Source of the DNA: Caulobacterales bacterium
GTDB lineage: Bacteria; Pseudomonadota; Alphaproteobacteria; Caulobacterales; Caulobacteraceae
Direction: 5' to 3'
Length of the DNA: 64,000 nucleotides
Assembly (NCBI GenBank): GCA_016183935.1
Contig: JACPDR010000016.1
Span: 1-64,000 of the forward strand
The notes below the pieces were generated by a model. The model was given only the letters and a program-made list of their open reading frames with translations. It was not told where the DNA came from and made no database searches. Below, piece after piece: positions 37,699 through 46,655 of this stretch. How positions within the stretch are numbered: position 1 is the first letter of the stretch; each line of letters opens with the position of its first letter. Made by a program: the position numbers and the translations under genes.

Positions 37699-39833
37699 TG
37701 CCCCAACTCCTCCTCGAACTGTTCTCCGAAGAAATCCCCGCGCGGATGCAGCCCGGCGCGGCGCGCGACCTCGAGCGCATGGCCGCCGACCGGCTCAAGG
37801 CCGCCGGCCTGACGTACGACGCCCTGACCACCTATGCCGGCCCGCGCCGCCTGACCCTCGTCGTCGAGGGCCTGCCCGCCGCCACGCCCGACCGCGAGGA
37901 GGAGCTCAAGGGCCCCCGCGCCAACGCCCCGGAACAGGCGCTGGACGGCTTCCTGCGCAAGACCGGCCTGACCCGCGACCACCTCACCGAACGCGACGGG
38001 GTGCTGTTCGCCGTGATCAGCAGCAAGGGCCGGGCGACCGCCGAGCTGATCCCCGAGATGGTCGACCAGATCGTCAGGAGCTTCCCGTGGCCCAAGTCGA
38101 TGCGCTGGGGGTCCGGCTCGCTGCGCTGGGTCCGCCCGCTGAAGCGGATCGTCGCCCTGTTCGACGGCCATGTGGTCCCGTTCGAGATCGACGGCTTCGC
38201 GTCGGGCGACGTCACCGAGGGCCACCGCTTCCTCGGCTCCGGCCAGCCCTTCGCGGTGAAGGATTTCGCCGACTACCGCCACAGGCTGGAGCGTGAATTC
38301 GTGCTCCTCGACGTCGCCGACCGCAAGCTGCGCATCCTCGAGGCGGCGCAGAAGGTGTGCCACGACCGCGGCCTCGCCCTCGTCGACGACGACGGCCTGC
38401 TCGACGAGGTCGCCGGCCTGGCCGAATGGCCGACCCCCATCCTCGGCGACATGGACCCGCAATTCCTCGATCTGCCGCCCGAGGTCGTCCGCCTGTCGAT
38501 GAAGGCGCACCAGAAATACTTCGCCGTCCGCGACCCGGCGAAGCACGGCCTCGCCCCGCACTTCGTCGTCGTCGCCAACGTCGAGGCCTCCGACGGCGGC
38601 AAGGCGCTGGCCGCCGGCAACAGCCGCGTCCTCTCGGCCCGCCTGAACGACGCCCGCTTCTTCTGGGACGAGGACCTGAAGACCGGCTTCGACGCCTGGA
38701 ACGACAAGCTGAAGGGCGTCACCTTCCACGCCAAACTGGGCACGCTCGCTGAACGCGTCGATCGCATCGCCGCCCTCGCCCGCGAGATCGCCCCGCTGGT
38801 CGGGGCTGATCCGGCTCAGGCCGAGCAGGCCGCGCGCCTCGCCAAGGCCGACCTCGCCTCGGGCATGGTCGGCGAGTTCCCCGAACTGCAGGGCGTCATG
38901 GGCGGCTACTACGCCCGCGCTTTCGGCCAGCCCGACGCCGTCGCCGACGCCGTCCGCGACCACTACAAGCCGCAGGGGCCCGCCGACACCGTCCCGACCG
39001 CGCCGCTGACCGTAGCTGTGTCGCTGGCCGACAAGATCGACACCCTCGTCGGCTTCTTCGCCATCGACGAGAAGCCCACCGGCTCGAAGGACCCGTTCGC
39101 GCTGCGGCGGGCGGCGCTGGGGGTGATTCGGCTGGTGCTGGAGAACGAAATTCGGGTGCCGCTGAAGGCCCGTCTCCGTCAGCAATGCCTGTTTTACTAT
39201 GACCGGCTGGGCTTCAAGGATCGCGATGACGGCTTCAAGCGTGAGGTCGAGCTTTTCATGGTCGATGGTTCGCCTCAGCGACGGAGTTCGCAACGGGTCG
39301 AGGCGACGACACTCGACCTCCTCGCCTTCTTCGCCGACCGTCTGAAGGTCCTCCTCCGCGACCAGGGCAAGCGTCACGACCTCGTCGACGCCGTCTTCGC
39401 GCTCGGCGACGACGACCTCGTCCGCATTGTCCGCCGGGTCGAGGCGCTCGACGCCTTCCTCGCCACCGACGACGGCGCCAACCTGCTGGCCGGCTACAAG
39501 CGCGCCTCGAACATCCTCAGGGCCGAGGAGAAGAAGGGCCCGCTGCCCGAGGGCATGGTCGAGACCGGCCTGCCGGGCCAACCGTCTGAGGAGACCGCCC
39601 TGGCCTTCGCCGCCGCCGCCGCCGCCACCGCCGTCGACGCCGCCCTGGAGGCCGAGGACTTCGCCGCCGCCATGCAGGCGCTCGCCGCCCTGCGCGCCCC
39701 GGTCGACGCCTTCTTCACCGCCGTGCTGGTCAATTCCGACGTGCCGGCGGAACGCGACAACCGCCTGAAGCTGCTGGGACAGGTCCGCGCCGTCATGGGC
39801 CAGGTCGCGGACTTCGGGCAGGTCGCCGGCTGA
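37698..39833 (+). CDS. glyS: Glycyl-tRNA synthetase, beta subunit
   Basis: 711 aa, tRNA-binding/editing-like partner of GlyQ. Start PQLLLELFSEEIPARMQPGA and GPRRLTLVVEGLP, central HQKYFAVRDPAKHGLAPHFV, HD-like region AARLAKADLASGMVGEFPELQG (family signature), GSKDPFALRRAALGVIRLVL near 450 and a C-terminal anticodon-binding-like domain. Starts inside the stop of the inserted hypothetical gene. Confidence 0.97.
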   Translation: MPQLLLELFSEEIPARMQPGAARDLERMAADRLKAAGLTYDALTTYAGPRRLTLVVEGLPAATPDREEELKGPRANAPEQALDGFLRKTGLTRDHLTERDGVLFAVISSKGRATAELIPEMVDQIVRSFPWPKSMRWGSGSLRWVRPLKRIVALFDGHVVPFEIDGFASGDVTEGHRFLGSGQPFAVKDFADYRHRLEREFVLLDVADRKLRILEAAQKVCHDRGLALVDDDGLLDEVAGLAEWPTPILGDMDPQFLDLPPEVVRLSMKAHQKYFAVRDPAKHGLAPHFVVVANVEASDGGKALAAGNSRVLSARLNDARFFWDEDLKTGFDAWNDKLKGVTFHAKLGTLAERVDRIAALAREIAPLVGADPAQAEQAARLAKADLASGMVGEFPELQGVMGGYYARAFGQPDAVADAVRDHYKPQGPADTVPTAPLTVAVSLADKIDTLVGFFAIDEKPTGSKDPFALRRAALGVIRLVLENEIRVPLKARLRQQCLFYYDRLGFKDRDDGFKREVELFMVDGSPQRRSSQRVEATTLDLLAFFADRLKVLLRDQGKRHDLVDAVFALGDDDLVRIVRRVEALDAFLATDDGANLLAGYKRASNILRAEEKKGPLPEGMVETGLPGQPSEETALAFAAAAAATAVDAALEAEDFAAAMQALAALRAPVDAFFTAVLVNSDVPAERDNRLKLLGQVRAVMGQVADFGQVAG

Positions 39834-39836
39834 TTT

Positions 39837-39858
39837 CCTTCCCCGTGCAGGGGGAAGG
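39837..39858. terminator. Hairpin between convergent glyS and GDPD genes
   Basis: CCTTCCCC/GGGGAAGG, 8 bp, 6-nt loop, in the 26-bp gap between the two stop codons. Lacks a T-run. Could act as a bidirectional barrier; sequence is related to the CTTCTCCC hairpin at 56540. Confidence 0.45.
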
Positions 39859-39859
39859 A

Positions 39860-40819
39860 TCACTTCAGCCCCGGCTGATCCATGAAGGCCGCGTCCAGCC
39901 CGTGGCCCGCGAACCGCGCCAGCCGCCCGCGCAGCCGCCCGTACATCGCCGGGTCGTCGCCGTTCCGGTCGATCTCCGGCAGGAACAGGTTCTCCGCCCG
40001 GAAGGTCCAGCCGGCCACCTTCAGCCCCGCCGCATGGGCGTCGGTGATCAGCGCCGACGCCTCGCCCGGCCGGACCTCGATCAGGGCCGTGTCCGCGCCG
40101 ATCCAGTCCGCATAGTCCGCCACCTCCGCCAGCCCCTCCGGCGTGGTCATCGCCGCATAGGTCAGGTCCGGCCGGTCCGCCGGCCCGCCGACTGCCGCGA
40201 CCAGCTGCAGCAGGGACGCGTCAGTCCGCGTCCGCAACCGCTGGAGCGTCCCGACCTCGAAACACTGGACCAGCAGCCCCGCCGCCGCGGTCAGGCCGGG
40301 CCGCTCCAGCGCCGCGACAAAGACGTCCTCCATCGGCAGGCCCGCCGCGGCGAAATACGATGGATGCTTCAATTCCGGCGCCACCCCGATGACCCGCCCC
40401 GTCCGCGCCGAGCCCTCGCGCGCGATCTCCAGCACCTCGTCAAAGGTCAGGATCGGCTCCCGGCCGTCGAAGGCCGTATTGGCGGGGCGCAGCGTCGGCA
40501 GGCGCTCGCGGGCGCGCAGGGTCTTCAGCTCGGCGAGGGTGAAGTCCTCGGTGAACCAGCCCTCGACGGTCCAGCCGTCGATGGTCCTGTAGGCGCGGCG
40601 GTCCGCGAACTCCGGCCGGTCCGCCACGTCGGTGGTTCCGCCGATCTCGTTCTCGTGCCGGACCACCAGCGCGCCGTCGCGGCTCATGACCAGATCGGGC
40701 TCGATGAGGTCCGCGCCCTGGTCGATGGCCAGCTCATAGGCCGCGCGGGTGTGCTCGGGCCGTTCGCCCGAGGCGCCGCGATGGGCGATGATCAGCGGAG
40801 TCGCCGCCGGGAGCGTCAT
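39860..40819 (-). CDS. Glycerophosphodiester phosphodiesterase
   Basis: 319 aa, the GlpQ/GDPD TIM barrel: IIAHRGASGERPEHTRAAYE with the catalytic His, DLIEPDLVMSRDGALVVRHENEIGGTTDV for Ca binding and second His, ELKHPSYF, and WTFRAENLFLP. Releases glycerol-3-phosphate from deacylated phospholipids. No signal peptide, so probably cytosolic (UgpQ-like) though its insert pattern is more GlpQ-like. Confidence 0.93.
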   Translation of the reverse strand: MTLPAATPLIIAHRGASGERPEHTRAAYELAIDQGADLIEPDLVMSRDGALVVRHENEIGGTTDVADRPEFADRRAYRTIDGWTVEGWFTEDFTLAELKTLRARERLPTLRPANTAFDGREPILTFDEVLEIAREGSARTGRVIGVAPELKHPSYFAAAGLPMEDVFVAALERPGLTAAAGLLVQCFEVGTLQRLRTRTDASLLQLVAAVGGPADRPDLTYAAMTTPEGLAEVADYADWIGADTALIEVRPGEASALITDAHAAGLKVAGWTFRAENLFLPEIDRNGDDPAMYGRLRGRLARFAGHGLDAAFMDQPGLK

Positions 40820-40867
40820 GCCGCAAGCATGAGCCGGATCATGCCCCGGCGACAGGGGCTGGGCGTT

Positions 40868-41671
40868 CTAGCCCCTCAGCACCTTGCGCAGCTGCGGGTG
40901 CAGTTCCGGGTTCGCCGCAAGGATCTGGCCGCCGGTCATCGGATTCCCGTCCTCGTCGATGGTCGTCACGATGCCGCCCGCCTCGGTCACGAACAGGATG
41001 CCCGCCGCCACATCCCACGGCTGAAGGTTGCGCTCGTAGTAGGCGTCGTACCGCCCCGCCGCGACCCAGGCGAAGTCCAGCGCGGCCGAGCCGAGCCGGC
41101 GGATGCCCGCCACCCGCTGACCCACCGCGTGGATGTCCTTGATCGCCTGCGCGTGCCCGGTCTTGCCGATGAAGGGCAGGCCGGTGGCGATCAGGCTCTC
41201 CGACAGGTCCTTGCGGCCCGCGACGCGGATGCGCTGGTCGTTCAGGTAGCAGCCCTTGCCCTTCTCGGCCCAGAACAGCTCGTTCATGACCGGGTTGTAG
41301 GTGACGCCCGCGACGATCTCGGAATGGCCGTCCGGCGCCGTCCGCTGCAGCCCCACCGTGATGGCGAAGTGCGGCATGGCGTGCATGAAGTTGGTGGTGC
41401 CGTCGATCGGGTCGACGATCCACATGTGCGACTTGTCCGTACCCTCGATCAGCCCGCGTTCCTCGCCGAGGAAGCCGTAGCCCGGCCGCGCCTTCATCAG
41501 CAGTTCATAGAGGGTGTCCTCGGCCTTGATGTCGGCCGCCGTGACGAAGTCGCCTGGGCCCTTGCGCGACACTTGCAGCTGGGCGACCTCGCCGAAGTCG
41601 CGCAGCATCGGCCGGGCGGTCTTGCGAACCGCGTCGATCATGACGGAAACGAGGGCGGAGGCGAGAGCCAT
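40868..41671 (-). CDS. Inositol-1-monophosphatase family phosphatase
   Basis: 267 aa. Motifs: FVTAADIKAEDTLYELLMKA, GFLGEERG, IVDPIDGTTNFMHAMPHFAI (metal triad), and LQPWDVAAGILFVTEAGG. Dephosphorylates inositol phosphates or, as SuhB, works in rRNA antitermination. AGGAG before the chosen ATG. Confidence 0.95.
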   Translation of the reverse strand: MALASALVSVMIDAVRKTARPMLRDFGEVAQLQVSRKGPGDFVTAADIKAEDTLYELLMKARPGYGFLGEERGLIEGTDKSHMWIVDPIDGTTNFMHAMPHFAITVGLQRTAPDGHSEIVAGVTYNPVMNELFWAEKGKGCYLNDQRIRVAGRKDLSESLIATGLPFIGKTGHAQAIKDIHAVGQRVAGIRRLGSAALDFAWVAAGRYDAYYERNLQPWDVAAGILFVTEAGGIVTTIDEDGNPMTGGQILAANPELHPQLRKVLRG

Positions 41672-41760
41672 GGGGAATCTCCTGGTCCGCAGCTCCTGAA
41701 AAGGCGTGTCGCCCGGAGGTGCGGAGAAGTTCAAGGGTTACTGGGTAGGCACGTTCGTAG

Positions 41761-41949
41761 TCAGGCCAACCTGTCGAGTACTTCGGCAGCGGCCTCAGGG
41801 CCGGACATGGCCTTCTCGGCGTCTTGCCCGTCGACCCTGATGGACCTTATCCCGCCGCCATGGCCGGCGTTTTCGAAGGTGATTTTGTAGCCAAACAAGT
41901 CCCGGAAGACTTCGATGCCGTAGGAGGCGAAGATTCGTTTGGCCGTCAA
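41761..41949 (-). CDS. Small hypothetical protein after efp
   Basis: 62 aa starting at TTG (41949), 6 nt after the efp stop. Begins MTAKRIFASYGIEVFRDLF and ends in a helix (GPEAAAEVLDRLA). No family recognised. Lower G/C than neighbours, like the orphan genes beside pgk and glyS. Confidence 0.5.
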   Translation of the reverse strand: MTAKRIFASYGIEVFRDLFGYKITFENAGHGGGIRSIRVDGQDAEKAMSGPEAAAEVLDRLA

Positions 41950-41955
41950 TCGCTC

Positions 41956-42489
41956 TCAGTCCGCGCGGCGGACGTATTCGCCGGTGGTGGTGTCGACGAC
42001 GATCTTCTCGCCGACGCCCATGTAGGGCGGGATCATGATGCGCACGCCGTTGTTGGCGATGGCCGGCTTGTAGGACGACGAGGCGGTCTGGCCCTTCACC
42101 GTGGGCTCGGTCTCGACGACTTCCAGGTTGACCTGATCCGGCAGCGTCAGGCCGATCGGACGCTCTTCGTGCATCTCGATGACCACCTTCATGCCCTCCT
42201 GCAGATAGGGGATGCGGTCTTCGCCGACCCAGTCCTTCTGCAGTTCGATCTGCTCGTAGTTCGTGTCGTCCATGAACACGAGGGTTTCGCCGCCGTCGTA
42301 GAGGTACGAGAAGTCCTTCTGCTCCAGCGTGACGCGCTCGACCTTGTCTTCGGACCGGAAGCGCTCGTTCAGCTTGTTGCCGGTCTCGAGGTTCTTGGCC
42401 TCGACGTTGGCGAAGGCGCCGCCCTTGCCCGGCTTGACGTGGCTGGCCTTGGTGACGACCCAGAGGCCGCCGTTCACTTGCAGGACCAT
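41956..42489 (-). CDS. efp: Elongation factor P (5' end unusual)
   Basis: Rescues ribosomes stalled at polyproline. 177 aa from the first in-frame ATG. Domain I loop [13 protein letters not shown] with the modifiable Lys (Lys22 in this numbering), [20 protein letters not shown], domain [32 protein letters not shown] and the last GEYVRRAD. The first beta strand, normally about 11 residues before the first Met here, is encoded upstream in frame, but its Met position is TTC. See findings. Confidence 0.93.
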   Translation of the reverse strand: MVLQVNGGLWVVTKASHVKPGKGGAFANVEAKNLETGNKLNERFRSEDKVERVTLEQKDFSYLYDGGETLVFMDDTNYEQIELQKDWVGEDRIPYLQEGMKVVIEMHEERPIGLTLPDQVNLEVVETEPTVKGQTASSSYKPAIANNGVRIMIPPYMGVGEKIVVDTTTGEYVRRAD

Positions 42490-42570
42490 GCCGGGCTTGA
42501 TGGTGCTGAGATGGCGCGCGAACGGGCGCAGTCCCTAGAGGATGAAGGGGCATCCGGCAAGGCGGCGCGC

Positions 42571-43101
42571 TCAGTGCACTGTCGCCGTCTCCTCGACGAC
42601 ATTGGCCATGTGCACCTGGCGGCCGACCGGCGCGGCGAGCTTGCCGGCCCGGGTGTCGATCTTGCGCGCCTCGTGGGCGAAGGCCGCGGCCAGCCCCGCC
42701 GATGACATGGCCGCCGCGATCTGCAGGTTCCGGCTCGCGGGCCGCAAGGCGATCCACACTGCGTTCAGGGCCTGCGCCGCCGCCCACAGCGTCATCGCCA
42801 CCGTTCGCTCCCGCGCGGCCGGGGCGTTCCAGACCCGCACCGCCGACAGGGTGGTGACCGAGAACACCGCCGGCAGGATCAGGCTCAGCGGCCCGCGCGG
42901 CCGTTCGGTGATCGGCGCGTCGTCGTCCCGCGGATCATCGCGCGTCGGCGACAGGGCCCGGCTGGCGAAGGCTGTCGCCGCCAGCGCGAACCCCGCCGTC
43001 AGGGCCACGCCGAGCAGCACATGGCCGGCTGGTCGACCCTCGGCGTTGAGGAAGTCCGCCGCCGCCTCCCGAGCGTCGTCCAGGGTGTCGTTCATGCTCA
43101 T
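42571..43101 (-). CDS. Hypothetical membrane protein
   Basis: 176 aa, about four hydrophobic helices (VLLGVALTAGFALAATAFAS; LSLILPAVFSVTTLSAVRVW; VAMTLWAAAQALNAVWIAL; IAAAMSSAGLAAAFAH) and a soluble His/Glu-containing end. Ribosome site AGGGAGG. Function unknown; lies between efp and bacterioferritin with no sign of shared transcription beyond direction. Confidence 0.75.
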   Translation of the reverse strand: MSMNDTLDDAREAAADFLNAEGRPAGHVLLGVALTAGFALAATAFASRALSPTRDDPRDDDAPITERPRGPLSLILPAVFSVTTLSAVRVWNAPAARERTVAMTLWAAAQALNAVWIALRPASRNLQIAAAMSSAGLAAAFAHEARKIDTRAGKLAAPVGRQVHMANVVEETATVH

Positions 43102-43146
43102 TCCGGCCTCCCTTGCGATCGGGACCGGAATGGGCGGGGAGGGGGC

Positions 43147-43647
43147 TCAGTTCCCGGTGGCGCTCTTGTCCGGCGCGATCTCGGTCATGGCCGACTGCAG
43201 GTAGTTTTGCTCGCCCAGCTGTTCGATCAGCTTGTGCTGGCTCTCGAGGAAGTCGATGTGCTCCTCGGTGTCGGCGAGAATCTCGGTCAGGATCTGGCGG
43301 CTGATGAAGTCGGACGCCGCTTCGCACTGGGCGATGCCGGCCAGCAGCGTGTCGCGCCCGCCCAGTTCAAGCGACAGGTCCGAGCCCAGACATTCGGCTG
43401 CGCTCTCGCCGATCTTCAGCTTGTGCAGGTCCTGCAGGTTCGGCAGGCCGTCGAGGAACAGCACGCGCTTGATCAGCTTGTCGGCGTGTTTCATCTCGCC
43501 GATCGACTCGTCGTAGATGATCTGGCCGAGGTGCTTCAGGCCCCAGCTTTCGAACATCCGGGCGTGCAGGAAGTACTGGTTGACCGCCGTCAGCTCGTTG
43601 GTCAGCACCGCGTTGAGCGTGCGGATGATCGCGGGATCGCCCTTCAT
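43147..43647 (-). CDS. bfr: Bacterioferritin
   Basis: Iron-storage 24-mer with heme. 166 aa: LTNELTAVNQYFLHARMFESWG (ferroxidase Glu, heme Met), YDESIGEMKHADKLIKR, QCEAASDFISRQILTEILADTEEHIDFLESQ. Downstream of its ferredoxin bfd, with 159 bp between them containing a TGCGAATG box at 43773. Confidence 0.96.
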   Translation of the reverse strand: MKGDPAIIRTLNAVLTNELTAVNQYFLHARMFESWGLKHLGQIIYDESIGEMKHADKLIKRVLFLDGLPNLQDLHKLKIGESAAECLGSDLSLELGGRDTLLAGIAQCEAASDFISRQILTEILADTEEHIDFLESQHKLIEQLGEQNYLQSAMTEIAPDKSATGN

Positions 43648-43772
43648 CGTCGTTCTTCCGTCCGCGGGTGCGTCCGTCGGCTGACGGTCTGAATCACGCG
43701 CGCTGTCCGAGATCAATTAACACGGAAAGCGCCGTTGTGTTCACCTGCGAACACTTCTCACAACATTGAAAA

Positions 43773-43783
43773 TGCGAATGAAT
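43773..43783. promoter_or_regulatory. TGCGAATGAAT box upstream of bfr
   Basis: Half of the TGCGAAnGGTTCGC-type motif found before bfd and before the VOC-YkgJ genes; 126 nt upstream of the bfr ATG. May be an iron-responsive half-site. Confidence 0.3.
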
Positions 43784-43806
43784 CTCCCCGATCGGCGGGG
43801 AGCGGC

Positions 43807-43992
43807 CTATTCCGCGGCGAGGGCGAACGCCTGGCGGCTTTCCTGGATCATCTCGCGCATCTCGCAGACGCATTTGGCGCACTGCGCCATGCATTGGTGG
43901 CGAGTGAAAACGTCGCGCGGACGCGTGGCGCCCGCCTCGATGGCCGAGGCGACGTCACGCTTGCGAAGACCGTTGCAGTTGCAGACGTACAA
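43807..43992 (-). CDS. bfd: Bacterioferritin-associated ferredoxin
   Basis: 61 aa, 2Fe-2S ferredoxin that reduces and releases iron from bacterioferritin. BFD signature: YVCNCNGLRKRDVASAIEAG and RHQCMAQCAKCVCEM (cluster cysteines). Only TTG (43992) fits as start; AGGA lies about 11 nt before. Encoded upstream of bfr. Confidence 0.9.
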   Translation of the reverse strand: MYVCNCNGLRKRDVASAIEAGATRPRDVFTRHQCMAQCAKCVCEMREMIQESRQAFALAAE

Positions 43993-44010
43993 GGAGCGAG
44001 TCCTGACAGA

Positions 44011-44026
44011 TGCGAATGGTTCGCTA
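44011..44026. promoter_or_regulatory. Palindrome TGCGAATGGTTCGCTA upstream of bfd
   Basis: GCGAA-TGG-TTCGC inverted repeat 20 nt before the bfd start. Nearly the same as the palindrome at 50853. Position over the promoter of an iron-release gene suggests a Fur/Irr/RirA-like metal regulator. Confidence 0.5.
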
Positions 44027-44117
44027 TAGCAGGCCGAATGCGGCGAATGCAAGTCGTTCGCAGTCGCCGCCGCGGGAATCATTGACGCAGCCGCCGGGGC
44101 GTCGCACTTGCCCTCGC

Positions 44118-44777
44118 ATGGCCAGAGAACCCGTCGTCCCGCCGCGCCCTCCCTGCCGGCTGTACCTGATCACCCCGCCGGCGATCGCGAATCTTGCGGC
44201 CTTCGCGGTCGATCTGGACATCGCGCTCGCCGCCGGCGACGTGGCCGCGCTGCAGATCCGCCTGAAGCCCGCCGACGACGTCGCGATCCTGGCTGCGGTG
44301 GAGGCGCTGGCCCCCGTCGCCCGGGCCCACGAGGTGGCCGTGATCCTGAACGATCGCCCTGACCTGGCCGCCCGCTCCGGCTGCGACGGCGTGCATCTGG
44401 GCCAGTCGGACGCCTCGCTGGCCGAGGCCCGACGGCTCATGGGGCCGGACGCCATGATCGGCGTGACCTGCCACGACAGCCGCGAACTGGCCATGGACGC
44501 GGCCGAGGCGGGGGCCGACTACGTCGCCTTCGGGGCCTTCTTCCCGACCACCACCAAGGAAACGGTCCACCAGCCGGACCCCGAGATACTCACCATCTGG
44601 CAGGAGACGGTCGAGATTCCCTGCGTCGCCATCGGCGGAATCACACCCGGCAACGCGGGCGATCTGGCCCGGGCAGGGGCGGATTTCGTGGCGGTGAGCT
44701 CGGCCGTCTGGAACGACCCGGAAGGGCCCGCCGCCGCGGTCCGGGCGTTCAACCAGGCGCTCGCGCAAAACGCCTGA
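44118..44777 (+). CDS. thiE: Thiamine phosphate synthase
   Basis: 219 aa, TIM barrel joining the thiazole and pyrimidine phosphates of thiamine. [12 protein letters not shown] (usual QYR/QLR), [54 protein letters not shown], and [25 protein letters not shown]. No TPP riboswitch seen upstream and no other thi gene nearby. Some members are the regulator TenI; the conserved PPi-loop residues favour ThiE. Confidence 0.9.
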   Translation: MAREPVVPPRPPCRLYLITPPAIANLAAFAVDLDIALAAGDVAALQIRLKPADDVAILAAVEALAPVARAHEVAVILNDRPDLAARSGCDGVHLGQSDASLAEARRLMGPDAMIGVTCHDSRELAMDAAEAGADYVAFGAFFPTTTKETVHQPDPEILTIWQETVEIPCVAIGGITPGNAGDLARAGADFVAVSSAVWNDPEGPAAAVRAFNQALAQNA

Positions 44778-44846
44778 CCTTCAGGGGATATTAGGAAGCG
44801 GCGGGGTAGGAAAACCGCAAGACAGTCCGCTTCCCCCGGAACGCCC

Positions 44847-46547
44847 ATGCTCATGAGCCGCGCGCTCGCCCCGACCGAACCGGCTGCGGCTCCTCCCGAG
44901 GCCGCGCCGAGCCCGCGCGTGGACTCGCCCGTCGCGGTCAACAGCGCCGTGGCCTTCTTCCGCGAGCCGCTGGCCCCGATCTTCACCGCCATCGCCGTTC
45001 TGGTGCTTGTGGTGCTGGCGATCCAGTTCGCCCGCACCGCCGGCCTCGTCGCGGGCCTGTGGGGCGCCGGCGGGGTCGCCGTCGCGGTCTGGCTCAGGAA
45101 CGCGCGCGGTCCTTCGTACGACCTCTGTTTCGCGGGCCTGCTGGCCACCGGCATCACTGCCGGAGAGCTGCTGGCCGGCAATTCCTACGGCCTCACCGCG
45201 CTGTTCACCATCACCAACATGATGGAGATCGGGGGCGCGGTCCTGCTGGCCCGAAGATTCGCGCCGACGCTCAACGTCGCCACCGTCGACGGGGCCTGCC
45301 GCTTCCTGCTCAGCGCCGCCGTGATCGCACCCATTCCCGCGGCCGTCATTACAGCCGGGGGGCTGTACCTGATCCAGGGCGCGGACATCCTTCACGCCTT
45401 CCAGACCTGGTGGTTCGGTCACGCTCTGGGCATCGCCGTCATCGGCGCCTTCGGCCTTTCGCTCAGCCGCCGTCACCTGGCCATGCTGCGCAATCCCTTC
45501 CGTGCGGCCGAGGCGGCTATCCTTTTGGCCCTGCTCGCCGCGGTCTGCGTCGGCGTCTTCTTCCAGTCGCAGGTGCAGGTCGGCTTCATCGTCGTGCCGG
45601 TGCTGATCCTGTTCGCGGCCCGGTTCCGCGTACTCGGCGTCGCGACGGCGCTGGTGCTCGTCGCAATCACGGCCGTCGGGGGCGCCATGCTCGGCCGCGG
45701 CCCGTTCATATCGGCGGGCCCGGACCTGGCCGACCAGGCGTTGCTGGCCCAGTTGATGGTGCTGCTCGGCTGCATGCCCATCCTGCTGGTCGCCTCGCTT
45801 CTGGAGGAGCGCGACCGCCTGTCCGACCGCGCCAAGGCCGGCCAGCTGCGCGCCGAGCTGGCCTCCGAAGCCAAGTCGCGCCTGCTCGCCAACGTCGCCC
45901 ATGAGATCAAGAGCCCGGTCGGCGGCGTCATCGGCATCGGCGAACTCTGGAAGACCGGCCAGTTGGGCGCCGTCACCCCGACCCAGGCGGAGATGGCGGA
46001 GATGCTGGTCAAGACCGCGCGGCAGGTCGAGGCCCTGGCCCACGATCTGCTGGACGTGGCCCGCGCCGAGTCCGGGGCCGTCAAGGTCGAGCTGCGCCCC
46101 ACCGACGTCCCCGGGGTGCTCGAGGACGTGCGCCGCGCCACCGCCCTGCGTCCGGAGGCCGAGGGCATCGCCATGCATGTGGTCAGCGAGGGCGACGGCC
46201 TGATCGCCCTGGCCGACTCCCAGCGGCTGACCCAGGTGATCGCCAACCTGGCCTCCAACGCGGTCAAGTACGGCGGGGCCGGAGGCTTGGTGATCTTCCG
46301 GGCCAGCAAGATTTACGACGGCGTCCGCATCGAGGTCATCGACCGCGGTCCCGGCCTGTCGACCGAGAAGCAGGCCCAGCTGTTCGAGCCGTTCAACCGA
46401 CTCGGGCTGGAGCGCTCGACGGTGGAGGGCCACGGCATCGGCCTGGCCCTCGCCAAGCGGCTGGTCGAACTGCAGGGTGGGACCATCGGCGTCACCTCCA
46501 CTCCCGGCGAAGGCGCGGCCTTCTGGGTCGAACTCCCCGCCGCCTGA
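44847..46547 (+). CDS. MASE1-like membrane sensor histidine kinase
   Basis: 566 aa. A long N-terminal membrane domain with about eight helices (42-315) of the MASE1 type, coiled linker (LEERDRLSDRAKAGQLRAEL), HisKA with His352 in NVAHEIKSPVGGVIGIGELW, and HATPase with N-box NLASNAVKYGG, DRGPGLS and GHGIGLALAKRLVE. No response regulator adjacent. Lies 108 bp upstream of the bd oxidase genes in the same direction, so a role in their control is possible. Confidence 0.9.
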   Translation: MLMSRALAPTEPAAAPPEAAPSPRVDSPVAVNSAVAFFREPLAPIFTAIAVLVLVVLAIQFARTAGLVAGLWGAGGVAVAVWLRNARGPSYDLCFAGLLATGITAGELLAGNSYGLTALFTITNMMEIGGAVLLARRFAPTLNVATVDGACRFLLSAAVIAPIPAAVITAGGLYLIQGADILHAFQTWWFGHALGIAVIGAFGLSLSRRHLAMLRNPFRAAEAAILLALLAAVCVGVFFQSQVQVGFIVVPVLILFAARFRVLGVATALVLVAITAVGGAMLGRGPFISAGPDLADQALLAQLMVLLGCMPILLVASLLEERDRLSDRAKAGQLRAELASEAKSRLLANVAHEIKSPVGGVIGIGELWKTGQLGAVTPTQAEMAEMLVKTARQVEALAHDLLDVARAESGAVKVELRPTDVPGVLEDVRRATALRPEAEGIAMHVVSEGDGLIALADSQRLTQVIANLASNAVKYGGAGGLVIFRASKIYDGVRIEVIDRGPGLSTEKQAQLFEPFNRLGLERSTVEGHGIGLALAKRLVELQGGTIGVTSTPGEGAAFWVELPAA

Positions 46548-46655
46548 CGGAGCTTTTCCCGGCGTTGCGGCGTTCCGTCACGCGACGGAGCGTCCGGTTG
46601 CGGACGCCGGGCGGGCGGCTCAGGCTCCCGCCACGCTTCCGGAAAGGGTCGGGCC

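Noticed and set aside
43993-44117. TPP riboswitch upstream of thiE
   Set aside because: No THI-box-like paired segments were found; the region is short and holds the bfd promoter palindrome.
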